Notes: generated from the letters alone by a model not told the origin. A stretch of 62,640 nucleotides of DNA from Xenorhabdus japonica (GCF_900115195.1 NZ_FOVO01000021.1:1-62640), one strand, 5' to 3'; positions 1 to 8,090 are shown, counted from the stretch's first letter. Translations and numbers: made by a program.

Positions 1-81
1 ACACGAGATTACAAAACACCGAATGAGTTATTTAAAGGAATACCCACTCATTTACTTCGTTCATTACGGTGTTGCGCTTAA
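1..81 (+). mobile_element. C-terminal end of an IS30-like transposase
   Basis: An open frame enters from the window edge and ends at TAA 79-81. Its 26 residues include the motif DYKTPNELFKGIP, which resembles the C-terminal R/Y-x-TP-x-E-x-F signature of IS30-family transposases. The usher gene on the opposite strand loses its reading frame in the same place, so this is most likely the 3' end of an insertion sequence that landed in the usher. The terminal inverted repeat should lie within about the next 30 bases but I could not define it. Family assignment rests on one short motif. Confidence 0.5.
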
Positions 82-618
82 TATGTGAATCCAAGAGATT
101 ATAATCAAGGAGTAGCCCTGGTATGCCATTATCCCAGAGGGAAGGGGGCGACCAGAAAGGATCGGAATACTCCAGATATAACTGAGGAATGCTCATATTG
201 AGTTGCGATTCAGACATACTTGCAGATAGTTTTACTCCCTTTAAAGGAGAAAAATCGACACACTGTCCTTGATGCCACAGGCCTGTACTGTTGAGAGCTT
301 TTTCTGTTAAGCCGATTTTGTCGCGTAATTTTGGCGAAATACAGATTTCTGAAACAGTTTTATCTCCCATCTTTCGTGAATAGAATGGAATAATTGTTTC
401 ATGGATAATATTTTGATCATTGATTATCAGTGATAACTGATAATTACCTGGCATTACATAGTCTGCTTGTGAGAAACGGGATAAATCAATGTTTTTTTAT
501 CTTGGAGATCCAGCATATCGGAATTGAATTCTACTGCATTTGATTTTTTAATGTATAAAGTAATTAGCATCAATAATGCAAATAAATATTTTATCTGTTT
601 CCTTTTGGTTTTATTCAT
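82..618 (-). pseudogene. Fimbrial outer-membrane usher, N-terminal remnant (frameshifted and IS-truncated)
   Basis: The 5' part starts at ATG 618 with a signal peptide (MNKTKRKQIKYLFALLMLITL...NA) followed by FNSDMLDL, the usual N-terminus of a mature FimD/PapC/MrpC-type usher. The frame then breaks in a run of seven A (492-498 on the plus strand). With eight A the frame would read DKKNIDLSRFSQADYVMPGNYQ, the typical usher sequence, and that sequence does continue in the next frame to about position 105 (GIPGLLLDYNL). There the usher match ends against an IS30-like transposase end. Only about 150 of an expected 800 or more residues remain. It follows two pilin genes as in mrpA-mrpB-mrpC. The A7 tract could be phase variable or a sequencing error, but the IS truncation alone inactivates the gene. 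Confidence 0.75.
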
Positions 619-652
619 ATGCGCAGAATTCCGTACTAAATTCCAGTAGGAT

Positions 653-718
653 ATATACTCTTTATCTTTCAAGTTTCCTCCTTGTTGGCTGCGATGATCT
701 TGAAATTAATTGAGTATA
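653..718 (-). repeat. MITE-like dispersed repeat, copy 1
   Basis: On the minus strand this reads TATACTCAAT...ATTTCAAG...CGCAGCCAACAAGGAGG...CTTGAAAG...GAGTATA, with imperfect terminal inverted repeats. The same core recurs at 6323, 9601, 60638 and 62195. It lies between the second pilin gene and the usher and would form a hairpin in the fimbrial mRNA. A longer usher frame starting at TTG 672 begins inside this repeat, so I place the usher start at ATG 618. Confidence 0.7.
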
Positions 719-743
719 GAAAGAGTCATTTAAAAATAGAGTG

Positions 744-1310
744 TTACTCGTAATTTATCTTAAAACGCAGTGCTGCATAATAATGGCCCGGTAATAATGG
801 TTTTCCATTCGAAATTAAACTAAGCTTGTATTTCAATTGCTGTCCATTACCATAAATAGGTGTTGTCGGTAATATTTCGCCTTCACGTACTAAATAACCC
901 TTTGAATCATGTATAGTTAAAACTGCTCCTTGCGCATTACCCGATAAATAAAACCAATGTGGTTCTGTATCTCTTTGGCCTTCAAATGATATTTTTACTG
1001 GAAGCTGGTAGCCTGCATTTGATTGTTTTGCCAAAGAGCAATGAGTTAATTTAATGACGACATTTTTTTGATTACCTACGCTATCCTGATTCAAATTTTT
1101 TGCCGATATTACGCCCATATTCAAGGATTGCCAGGCATCTTCTAATACAATAGTGCAGCTTGTTGAAACAACACTTCCACTGACATGCACCCAAGTTTCA
1201 TTGGGATTAGGTTCTATAGGAAGTTTTCCCGCATTTCCTGACGCTGGTAACCATAACCCCAATAAGATGATAAGGCTTTGTAATATATAATTGGGATTCT
1301 CATTTATCAT
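744..1310 (-). CDS. Fimbrial protein, second pilin / anchor-like subunit
   Basis: A 188-residue secreted protein with a signal peptide (cleavage near ASGNA, residue 27) and a chaperone-usher pilin fold. A Cys pair at about residues 52 and 91 would form the usual pilin disulfide, and the C-terminus ends in a donor-strand-complemented strand (ALRFKINYE). Start ATG 1310 is preceded by AAGGA at a good distance. It lies between the major pilin and the usher, the position of MrpB/PapH-type terminator or anchor subunits, so an anchor role is inferred from order only. With the usher broken, it is unlikely to be assembled by its own locus. Confidence 0.75.
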   Translation of the reverse strand: MINENPNYILQSLIILLGLWLPASGNAGKLPIEPNPNETWVHVSGSVVSTSCTIVLEDAWQSLNMGVISAKNLNQDSVGNQKNVVIKLTHCSLAKQSNAGYQLPVKISFEGQRDTEPHWFYLSGNAQGAVLTIHDSKGYLVREGEILPTTPIYGNGQQLKYKLSLISNGKPLLPGHYYAALRFKINYE

Positions 1311-1406
1311 TATTGAATCCTTGGTATTTTGTCAAAACAAAAAATTATGACTTAGAAAATGACGGAATACATTATTTCTCGTCATGTAATATAATATGCT
1401 AAGGCA

Positions 1407-1937
1407 TTAGTTATAGGTAATATCAAAGAGTGCCTTACCTTGGAAATCACCTTCAGAAACTTCAGTGGCACCTTCCTCTTTTTTAGCATAAGCAATGAAG
1501 CCTAAAATATTTGTTCCTTTTTTGAGTTCCATAGAATCAATATTAGTTCCTATTGATATCGCCTTACCTTCATCTGTTGTCAGTTTAACGGCTACGTTTT
1601 TAGCGGTTCCAATCATTTTCAATTCAGATCTACTCGTATCACTAAGCCCCCTAAATTGAATAGTAAAATTTTTGCTTTGATTAAAAGCACATTGCTCCAA
1701 TTTAATTTTGAACTCTTGGGCATATTCATTACCTGAATCCAGATAGGCTTTTCCGATATGACCAAATTTAACTGTTTGATCAATAGAATCATGTGCAATA
1801 TTACAGGGAGAATTTGTCACAACACCTTGAAAGTTTACTGTACCTGATTCGATTGCAGTTGTATTTGCATTTCCTACATTGAATACTCCCATACTGGCTA
1901 TTGTAGTCATGATTATGAAGATTTTGTTTTTTTTCAT
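1407..1937 (-). CDS. Major fimbrial subunit (MrpA/MrxA-like pilin)
   Basis: A 176-residue pilin. ATG 1937 is chosen over the longer frame because AAGGAA precedes it and a signal peptide begins there (MKKNKIFIIMTTIASMGVFNVGNA). The mature part starts NTTAIESGTVNFQGVVTNSPCNI and ends ALFDITYN, typical of type 1/MR-K pilins: GTVNFxGxVxxxxC near the start, a second Cys in the LEQC motif, and a beta-strand end with penultimate Tyr. It is the first gene of the minus-strand fimbrial operon. Enteric homologues of this class act in adhesion and, in Xenorhabdus, have been linked to host colonisation; that role is inferred here. A 15-bp imperfect tandem duplication lies upstream. Confidence 0.8.
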   Translation of the reverse strand: MKKNKIFIIMTTIASMGVFNVGNANTTAIESGTVNFQGVVTNSPCNIAHDSIDQTVKFGHIGKAYLDSGNEYAQEFKIKLEQCAFNQSKNFTIQFRGLSDTSRSELKMIGTAKNVAVKLTTDEGKAISIGTNIDSMELKKGTNILGFIAYAKKEEGATEVSEGDFQGKALFDITYN

Positions 1938-1998
1938 ATTTGTTTCCTTAACTGTTTTCATCGTTGAACCGACTATATTATGTCTTATTTCATGGTGG

Positions 1999-2028
1999 TA
2001 GAGGACAATTGTAGTAGAGGGCAATTGT
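1999..2028. repeat. 15-bp tandem duplication upstream of the pilin gene
   Basis: TAGAGGACAATTG and TAGAGGGCAATTG recur with a period of 15 bp, one mismatch in the core. It lies about 60 bases upstream of the pilin start codon. Confidence 0.6.
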
Positions 2029-2495
2029 TTTAATGATAATTCACTATATTTTTTCTATATTAATATATTACCTATATCACAGAGGTTTCTATGGTTTCTG
2101 TTGAAGATTAATAATGAAAATCCATGAGTCGAAAACGATTTGTCATTTTGACTATGTGTTATTTAAAAATATAAATTTAAGAATGAGTTTTATTTTACAT
2201 ATGAGATCTCACCGTATTGGATCATGTTATTATCTGTTTTCTGTATAGAAGATTGGATGATTTTTTTTAAAGTTACAAGTTAAGTTGATTGAAATCGGTT
2301 AACTAAAATACCTGGTGGATTTGTAGTTTGTTTTCCTGTTTTTCTGTTTTTTTATTCTAAATCAAAGTGTTAATTGATATATTTTCAAGATTTAAAATAT
2401 ATAACTATGTTAATTTATTGCGTGTTTTATGTGTTTTTAGTTTGGTTTAATTGTTAACTTCATTATATTATTTAAGTGAGTATACCTTTATAGCT

Positions 2496-2546
2496 TGAAT
2501 GCATCTGAATGTTTAGTTCATTTAATTAAGTATTCAGATGCATTCA
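2496..2546. repeat. Perfect 15-bp inverted repeat between pilin and ngrA
   Basis: TGAATGCATCTGAAT (2496-2510) and ATTCAGATGCATTCA (2532-2546) are exact inverted copies separated by 21 bases. It lies 55 bases past the stop of the minus-strand phosphopantetheinyl transferase gene and could form a long hairpin that ends its mRNA, though there is no T tract. A protein-binding palindrome is the alternative. Confidence 0.6.
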
Positions 2547-2601
2547 GGTTATTCAAATTATTGGTTCTTCTTACAGGTTTTCCCTATTAGAGAATAACTA
2601 T

Positions 2602-3345
2602 CTAACCAATCAAATATGTCAGTATTTGTTGTCGAGGCATGAGAACAAAATTTCCATGAAATTGTGAACCCGCTTGATACTCATCAGATAATGTTTGCAA
2701 TAGTTTGATATTCACAGAGTGATCACTACAATCAATTGATGTAATTTCAGCCGCATGGAAATCAAAAAAACGTTTTACATGAGGGTAAAGTGCTTTAAAC
2801 AAACTCTCTTTGATGGAGAACGCAAGAGTGAACGCCTGCCCAAATAGCAATGGGCATTCTTTCAGTAATGCCGCTTCATTGGTATTGATGATGCTGGGTA
2901 AAACATTTTCGATAGTCTCTGATTTGATCTCCTGTTCGATATCAATGCCGATTATTTGGTACTTATCACAAGAAGCTGCAAACGCAATGGCACAGCTGGT
3001 GGAATGAGAGATGGAGCCACAAATATTGTCGGGCCAGATTGGAGAACGATCTTGGGCATTGGTTACTTGAAAACCAGAATAACCCAAATTGTTTAAAACT
3101 TGTTGAGTGCAGTAACGGGCAGCCAGATATTCCGCTCGCCGTTTATTGACTGCGTTATGTAACTTGGGTGGATAGGCAATACCACATTCATCAAATAATG
3201 TATCCCGATAGTAAGCTTGATCAAAATAAGTTTGCATGACTTGAATATCAGGATGTTCAAACAGTACGCCTGTTTGTATTTCATTGAAAAAGCTATCATT
3301 TATGGTAGTAGTTTGGGCAGAGGTAAAAGTGATTTTTTTCATCAT
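2602..3345 (-). CDS. ngrA: 4'-phosphopantetheinyl transferase, EntD/NgrA type
   Basis: A 247-residue enzyme that moves 4'-phosphopantetheine from CoA to a conserved Ser of carrier domains, activating non-ribosomal peptide and polyketide synthases. Signature motifs are present: RRAEYLAARYC at about 69-79, GSISHS at 110-115, the Mg-binding GIDIE at 133-137 and FSIKESLFKALYP at 176-188. In Photorhabdus the homologue NgrA is needed for siderophore, stilbene and antibiotic production and for nematode symbiosis; the symbol follows that precedent. It stands alone with no synthetase beside it, as expected for a general activating enzyme. The SD before ATG 3345/3342 is weak. AcpS-type enzymes are excluded by length and motifs. 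Confidence 0.85.
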   Translation of the reverse strand: MMKKITFTSAQTTTINDSFFNEIQTGVLFEHPDIQVMQTYFDQAYYRDTLFDECGIAYPPKLHNAVNKRRAEYLAARYCTQQVLNNLGYSGFQVTNAQDRSPIWPDNICGSISHSTSCAIAFAASCDKYQIIGIDIEQEIKSETIENVLPSIINTNEAALLKECPLLFGQAFTLAFSIKESLFKALYPHVKRFFDFHAAEITSIDCSDHSVNIKLLQTLSDEYQAGSQFHGNFVLMPRQQILTYLIG

Positions 3346-3491
3346 CGGATTTTATTATTAGCTGTGATTATTAAATAGTGAATCATTAGAAAATAGTTAT
3401 TGCCTGATTTTGCCATATTTTAGTTTTAGTTCACTAATGCATTGACTCTTTTTATACTCTTGCGTGTTATCAGTTAAAAAAAGAGGTCAAC

Positions 3492-4511
3492 GTGGAAATA
3501 TTAGTGACAGGTGGAATGGGCTATATCGGTAGCCATACTTGTGTACAAATGCTTGCAGCAGGGATGAGGCCGATCATCATTGATAATCTGTGCAATGCCA
3601 ATCGTGAAGTCCTGGCGCGTATTGAGGCATTGACTGGTGTACAGCCTCTGTTTTATGAAGGGGATATTCGTGATGAGTCATTCCTTGATGCCATTTTTGC
3701 TCGTCATCAAATCCAATCTGTAATTCACTTTGCCGGATTGAAAGCGGTTGGGGAATCTGTCGCTAAACCTATCGAATATTATGACAACAATGTCAATGGA
3801 ACGCTGGTGCTGGTGCGCAGTATGCATAAAGCGCGCGTCAAAAGCATTATCTTTAGCTCATCCGCCACAGTATATGGTGATCCTGATGTTGTGCCGATTA
3901 CCGAGCAATCCACGGTAGGCAATACGACTAACCCTTATGGAACCAGTAAGTATATGGTCGAACGCTGCCTGTCTGATCTTCATCATGCCGAAAATGATTT
4001 GTCTGTGGTGCTACTGCGTTATTTCAATCCAGTAGGTGCTCATCCTTCCGGCACGATGGGGGAAGATCCACAGGGAATTCCTAATAATTTGATGCCTTAT
4101 ATTGCTCAAGTAGCGGTAGGTCGTCGGGAAAAGTTGTCTGTGTATGGCAACGATTATCCGACATCTGATGGCACCGGAGTGCGTGATTATATCCATGTTA
4201 TGGATTTGGCCGACGGACACATTGCGGCATTGAATGCTGTTGGCAAGAAGTCGGGGTTGCATATCTACAATTTGGGCACCGGAAAAGGCACCAGCGTACT
4301 GGAAATGGTGGAAGCGTTCAGTCATGCCTGTGGTAAGCCTGTTCCTTATGAGATTTGTCCACGTCGTCCGGGAGACATTGCGGAATGTTGGTCAAGTCCA
4401 GAGAAAGCTGAGCGAGAGCTGGGTTGGAAGGCAAGCCGTACTGTTGTGGAAATGACCGCAGATGCTTGGCGTTGGCAGTCTCAAAATCCCAATGGCTATC
4501 AAGGCAGTTAA
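3492..4511 (+). CDS. galE: UDP-glucose 4-epimerase
   Basis: A 339-residue NAD-dependent epimerase interconverting UDP-glucose and UDP-galactose, supplying galactose to LPS and exopolysaccharide. The Rossmann motif GGMGYIGS is at 7-14, catalytic Ser124 is in FSSSATVYG, and Tyr149/Lys153 form the YxxxK pair in NPYGTSK. Length and sequence match E. coli GalE (338). The start is GTG 3492 after AAGAGG. It is not beside galT or galK, so the gene probably serves surface polysaccharide synthesis more than galactose use; that is inference. A good terminator follows at 4618. Confidence 0.95.
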   Translation: MEILVTGGMGYIGSHTCVQMLAAGMRPIIIDNLCNANREVLARIEALTGVQPLFYEGDIRDESFLDAIFARHQIQSVIHFAGLKAVGESVAKPIEYYDNNVNGTLVLVRSMHKARVKSIIFSSSATVYGDPDVVPITEQSTVGNTTNPYGTSKYMVERCLSDLHHAENDLSVVLLRYFNPVGAHPSGTMGEDPQGIPNNLMPYIAQVAVGRREKLSVYGNDYPTSDGTGVRDYIHVMDLADGHIAALNAVGKKSGLHIYNLGTGKGTSVLEMVEAFSHACGKPVPYEICPRRPGDIAECWSSPEKAERELGWKASRTVVEMTADAWRWQSQNPNGYQGS

Positions 4512-4617
4512 GCCGCAAGGTGAAAAACATGTTAACGTCAGCTTGAATACAAGCAACTCTGCGGGGCGGATGCCAAAAACTGTAGGGGAAAAAGGTTGGG
4601 ATGGTTTTGCATTATTA

Positions 4618-4655
4618 CGGATAAATACAGATAAAAAATTTATCCGATAATTTTT
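4618..4655 (+). terminator. Rho-independent terminator of galE
   Basis: CGGATAAAT (4618-4626) pairs with ATTTATCCG (4638-4646), followed by ATAATTTTT. Confidence 0.75.
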
Positions 4656-4678
4656 AATGGCAGAAAATAATAGGTTAC

Positions 4679-4710
4679 AAAAAGGATGGTTTATTTCGGT
4701 AAACCATCCT
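4679..4710 (-). terminator. Terminator of the minus-strand exported-protein gene
   Basis: AGGATGGTTTA and TAAACCATCCT form a perfect 11-bp stem with a 6-base loop. Read on the minus strand it is followed by TTTTTG, so it ends transcripts coming from the gene at 4774-5256. Confidence 0.8.
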
Positions 4711-4773
4711 GAGATTAACCAACTATACCTAATACTTTTCTCCGATACCGTTTATCCGATCCGTTACCTGATA

Positions 4774-5256
4774 TTATGATTTTGGGATTGCAGTCTTATT
4801 TGCAGATGCAGGTTGCCGTGCTGACTGACATGCTTTTCGTTCACTGGATTCGCGCTCTTTAATGATTTTTGCTGTTTCATCTATGGTGGGAAGAGGAAAG
4901 CCCATATCATCATAGGCACCAAAACCAATCAAACGATAACCGCTTAGCGGAGAATTTACGGGGACACGAAATTCTTTCTTTTCCCCTGGCGCTAATGCGT
5001 CAAATGACTGTACTGTCAGTGTGCCTGGTTCACACTTATCATTAAGGGGTAAAACAGCCAGATAGCCTCCTGCTACAGGTTGGTCACCTTTATTTTGCAG
5101 TGTGCCGCCCACAAAGAATTTACCGTTGGCTCCCAGCCCCATATGGAATAACAAGTGTGCTTCCCCTTTTGCCCATAATGCCGGGGAAAACAGGCTGCTT
5201 GCTATTAATATTGTACTTATTAATATTGTACTGAATGTGTAACTACACCATTTCAT
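4774..5256 (-). CDS. Exported protein with an Ig-like (FxLYD-type) domain, function unknown
   Basis: About 160 residues. ATG 5256 has AGGAG seven bases upstream; ATG 5262 is two codons longer but only one base from the SD. The N-terminus is a signal peptide (MKWCSYTFSTILISTILIASSLFSPALWA) that contains an exact 15-bp tandem duplication, read as STILI twice. The mature protein has the pattern GKFFVGGTLQNKGDQPVAGGYLAVLPL...F..LAPGEKKEFRVPV, like beta-sandwich FxLYD or transthyretin-like domains that describe modified N- and C-terminal interactions. Two Cys (in NDKCEPG and RKACQ) could form a disulfide in the periplasm. The C-terminal tail is polar. I do not recognise a named family. It has its own terminator and is next to a lipase gene on the same strand, 110 bases apart. 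Confidence 0.6.
   Translation of the reverse strand: MKWCSYTFSTILISTILIASSLFSPALWAKGEAHLLFHMGLGANGKFFVGGTLQNKGDQPVAGGYLAVLPLNDKCEPGTLTVQSFDALAPGEKKEFRVPVNSPLSGYRLIGFGAYDDMGFPLPTIDETAKIIKERESSERKACQSARQPASANKTAIPKS
5203..5232. repeat. Perfect 15-bp tandem duplication inside a signal peptide
   Basis: TATTAATATTGTACT occurs twice back to back (5203-5217, 5218-5232). In the minus-strand gene it encodes a repeated five-residue block in the hydrophobic core of the signal peptide. Confidence 0.9.
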
Positions 5257-5366
5257 TTTCATGCTCCTGTTTACTGAGTTCCTAAATGAAATAGGTATTG
5301 CAGTGGTTGGAAAAAAAATCAAGTTATCTTACTTAACTTGAGCAATGGCTATTAATCCAGCAATTC

Positions 5367-6227
5367 TTATAGATTGATACAAGAATCAATATCACCATAT
5401 TTTGTCACTCTTTTGAACACATCCAAATCTAATCTAGCAATGTAGTTAATTAAATAGTGGCTACATAGTGGCCCATCTGAAATATCTAACTTGGTTTGAG
5501 GTTTAAATTCGTTGGTATAGTCCAATGAGGAATACCCCAAAATGTCAGGAGGTAGATGAGGTATGATGTCATCTATATAATTGAATACAGCAAAATTGCT
5601 AAAGTTTTGAGTAATGTATTTGGAGAATTCCCTATTTCCTGGTCTTGGGCAGGCAAATAAACAGGCTGAGTGATTGGGCGCTATTGAGCCAATTTCATAC
5701 ATGAGATAGGACGCAATGGCTGATCCAAGGCTGTGACCGACTATCGTGAATTGACAATTTACCCCTATAAGTCGGGTAATCGCTTCAGCCAATTTGAGGT
5801 TGCTATAATCATGGTATGATTCAGGCTCAATAGTAATCAGCTTCATTGAATCATAGACACTAAAAAATCCCTGGCTTACTTCTACTTTGGGGAAACGGGT
5901 CCATGGTGAGGTGAAATCAATAAGGCCATCGTGGAGATCTTCTAGAAAAATTGAGGGATCTGTTCCGCGTATAGCAACAACATATTCCCCTGGGGAGTTG
6001 CTTTTTTCTGCCACATACCCATAACAGACATGATCGGGCCATACGATTTTTCGGGGGGTTACTGAGAAAGACAGATCATTTGCAGAGATATATGCGATAA
6101 CTTTCCATCCATCCTCTTCAATTCGCGGATCGACTGGAGGCGTTGGGTTATTGTAATACTGTTCGTTCATTTTCGCTGCATATAACACGAACGCTGCAAA
6201 ATTGGCGGCTTCTTTGTATGTATACAT
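5367..6227 (-). CDS. Class 3 (fungal-type) lipase family protein
   Basis: A 286-residue alpha/beta hydrolase of the lipase_3 family. The nucleophile elbow GHSLG is at 164-168 (Ser166), preceded by the oxyanion-region motif VVAIRGTD at about 83-90. Asp219/220 in YIDDIIPHLPP and His257 in LCSHYLINY complete a plausible triad. There is no signal peptide, so if it acts outside the cell it must leave by another route. ATG 6227 follows AGGGG. Homologues hydrolyse triacylglycerols or phospholipids; in an insect pathogen it could aid host lipid breakdown, which is inference. It is followed by the exported-protein gene on the same strand. Confidence 0.75.
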   Translation of the reverse strand: MYTYKEAANFAAFVLYAAKMNEQYYNNPTPPVDPRIEEDGWKVIAYISANDLSFSVTPRKIVWPDHVCYGYVAEKSNSPGEYVVAIRGTDPSIFLEDLHDGLIDFTSPWTRFPKVEVSQGFFSVYDSMKLITIEPESYHDYSNLKLAEAITRLIGVNCQFTIVGHSLGSAIASYLMYEIGSIAPNHSACLFACPRPGNREFSKYITQNFSNFAVFNYIDDIIPHLPPDILGYSSLDYTNEFKPQTKLDISDGPLCSHYLINYIARLDLDVFKRVTKYGDIDSCINL

Positions 6228-6322
6228 AGTTACCCCTTTTGTTTGTTCTTTGTTGGCGGGATGATTGTTTTATTTAACTTAATTGTATGTCATTTTGCTG
6301 GATTTTCTGGCTTAAGATGGAA

Positions 6323-6390
6323 TATATGCCCAATGGATTTCAAGATACTTCGCAGCCAACAAAGAGGCAACTTGAAATACGAAGGATATA
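6323..6390 (+). repeat. MITE-like dispersed repeat, copy 2
   Basis: Sequence of the form TATATGCCCAATGGATTTCAAG...CGCAGCCAACAAAGAGGCAACTTGAAATACGAAGGATATA, matching the copy at 9601 over most of its length. It lies in the 470-base gap between the lipase and cystathionine beta-synthase genes. Confidence 0.8.
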
Positions 6391-6617
6391 CAGGTTGAAT
6401 GATCCTATGTTTAGATATTAATGACATTATTATTGTAGAAAACTGAATTCAATATAATCTATGCCATTAGAATTTATTTGTTATTAAATGATGAGAAGTA
6501 ATGACTTGGAGCCATATTTTATTTATCAACATCGAATTAGCTAATTCCCTTTTGTTATATATAGTTTTTATTTGTTCTTTCAAATTGGCTGCTATACAGC
6601 GTTATTCTTTCCCAATC

Positions 6618-6674
6618 TGAAGGTTTTATTTGCAATTGAAGGTCTTATTTACAATTGAAGGTCTTATTTGCAAA
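6618..6674 (+). repeat. Three 19-bp tandem repeats in the cystathionine beta-synthase leader
   Basis: Units TGAAGGTTTTATTTGCAAT, TGAAGGTCTTATTTACAAT and TGAAGGTCTTATTTGCAAA start at 6618, 6637 and 6656, with one or two differences each. The array ends 25 bases before the start codon and therefore lies in the 5' leader. Each unit carries GAAGG, so it could present extra Shine-Dalgarno-like sequences. Confidence 0.9.
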
Positions 6675-6699
6675 TTTTAACAGTTATCAAGAGGCAAAT

Positions 6700-8070
6700 A
6701 TGGCAGCACCACGTTCGGTTCTTGAACTTATAGGGAATACACCGCTACTGGAGCTTACGCATCTGGATACAGGCCCATGCCAGCTGTTTATTAAGTTAGA
6801 AAATCAAAATCCGGGTGGTTCAATTAAAGATCGGGTTGCACTTTCAATGATTGAGGAGGCGGAAAAACAGGGATTGTTGAAACCAGGGGGCACTATCATT
6901 GAAGCTACGGCAGGCAATACGGGCATAGGGCTCGCATTGGTTGCCGCCATGAAAGGCTATAAATTGATTTTAGTTGTGCCTGATAAGATGAGCAGGGAGA
7001 AAATTTATCATCTGCGGGCGCTGGGGACAGATGTACGCCTGACACGCTCTGATGTTGGAAAAGGGCATCCTGAATATTATCAGGACCATGCTCTACGTCT
7101 GTCGAAAGAAATCAACGGTGCTTATTATATTGATCAATTCAATAACCTTGCGAATTCAGCCGCCCATATTGCTAGCACGGGTCCGGAGATTTGGCAGCAG
7201 ATGGAACAGGATGTTGATGCGGTGGTGATTGGTGTTGGCTCTGGCGGCACGCTTGGTGGTCTGAGCCAGTATTTTAAAAATGTTTCCCCTCATACGGAAT
7301 TTGTCCTCGCAGATCCTAAAGGTTCTATTCTTGCCGATTATGTTGAGCATGGTCACTATGACGAAGCTGGCAGCTGGTTTGTGGAAGGCATTGGAGAAGA
7401 TTTTGTCCCGCCTCTTGGTGATTTCTCTCAGGTTCACCATGCTTATCGCATTACTGATGCCGAAGCATTTACCAGCGCCCGCAATTTGCTGCTGACAGAA
7501 GGCATCTTGGCTGGCTCTTCTTCGGGAACATTGCTGGCGGCGGCGCTACGCTATTGCCGTGCTCAAAAAACGCCGAAACGTGTAGTTACGTTAGCTTGTG
7601 ACAGCGGCAACAAATACTTGTCGAAGATGTTTAATGATTACTGGCTATTGGAACAAGGGTTGCGTGCACAGTCGCAAGAAGATGATTTGAGCGATTACAT
7701 TACTTATCTCTATCGGGATGGCGCAACGGTTTCAGTTTCCCCACAAGATACCTTGCAGATAGCTTATGGTCGCATGCGTCTGTATGACATTTCACAGTTA
7801 CCTGTGATCGAGAACGACCAAGTCGTAGGTATCATTGATGAGTGGGATCTTATGCATACTATCAAGGCCAACTCCCGCAATTTTTCTTTACCTGTTACTG
7901 AAGCGATGACCAGTCAGATTGATACACTTAATAAAAGAGCGCCATTGGAGCAGTTAACTGCCACCTTTGATGCTGGTCATGTGGCTCTGATTGTTGATGA
8001 TGACAATCATTTCCTGGGCCTTGTTACTCGCACCGATGTGCTGAATGCATGGCGTCAACAACTCAATTGA
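6700..8070 (+). CDS. cbs: Cystathionine beta-synthase
   Basis: A 456-residue PLP enzyme condensing serine (or O-acetylserine) with homocysteine to cystathionine, the first step of reverse transsulfuration. The PLP lysine is Lys43 in NPGGSIKDR; ATAGNTGIG binds the cofactor phosphate region and the GVGSGGTLGG loop follows at about residue 175. The last 120 residues are a CBS-domain pair (SDYITYLYRDGATVSVSP... to the end), which binds adenosyl ligands in relatives. No N-terminal heme domain is present. ATG 6700 follows GAGG at 6691; an upstream in-frame start lies inside a tandem repeat and is rejected. The next gene, 20 bases on, encodes the partner lyase. The domain plan fits CBS better than cysteine synthase, which lacks the CBS pair. 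Confidence 0.85.
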   Translation: MAAPRSVLELIGNTPLLELTHLDTGPCQLFIKLENQNPGGSIKDRVALSMIEEAEKQGLLKPGGTIIEATAGNTGIGLALVAAMKGYKLILVVPDKMSREKIYHLRALGTDVRLTRSDVGKGHPEYYQDHALRLSKEINGAYYIDQFNNLANSAAHIASTGPEIWQQMEQDVDAVVIGVGSGGTLGGLSQYFKNVSPHTEFVLADPKGSILADYVEHGHYDEAGSWFVEGIGEDFVPPLGDFSQVHHAYRITDAEAFTSARNLLLTEGILAGSSSGTLLAAALRYCRAQKTPKRVVTLACDSGNKYLSKMFNDYWLLEQGLRAQSQEDDLSDYITYLYRDGATVSVSPQDTLQIAYGRMRLYDISQLPVIENDQVVGIIDEWDLMHTIKANSRNFSLPVTEAMTSQIDTLNKRAPLEQLTATFDAGHVALIVDDDNHFLGLVTRTDVLNAWRQQLN

Positions 8071-8090
8071 TCTCTTTCAGGAATAAATTA

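Larger units (their letters stand above)
1938..2601. other. AT-rich intergenic region upstream of the fimbrial operon
   Basis: About 660 bases without a credible gene. It holds the leader of the fimbrial operon, a 15-bp tandem repeat at 1999-2028 and a perfect 15-bp inverted repeat at 2496-2546. I looked for a long inverted-repeat pair such as flanks the mrp/mad invertible promoters and did not recognise one; no recombinase gene is present in the window. Confidence 0.6.

Noticed and set aside
454-672. Separate 72-residue protein starting at TTG 672
   Set aside because: The first part lies in a dispersed repeat and the rest is the frameshifted N-terminus of the usher.
1938-2601. Invertible promoter (mrp/mad-type switch) upstream of the pilin
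   Set aside because: No widely spaced inverted repeats of about 20-30 bp recognised and no recombinase gene nearby; the 15-bp inverted repeat encloses only 21 bases.
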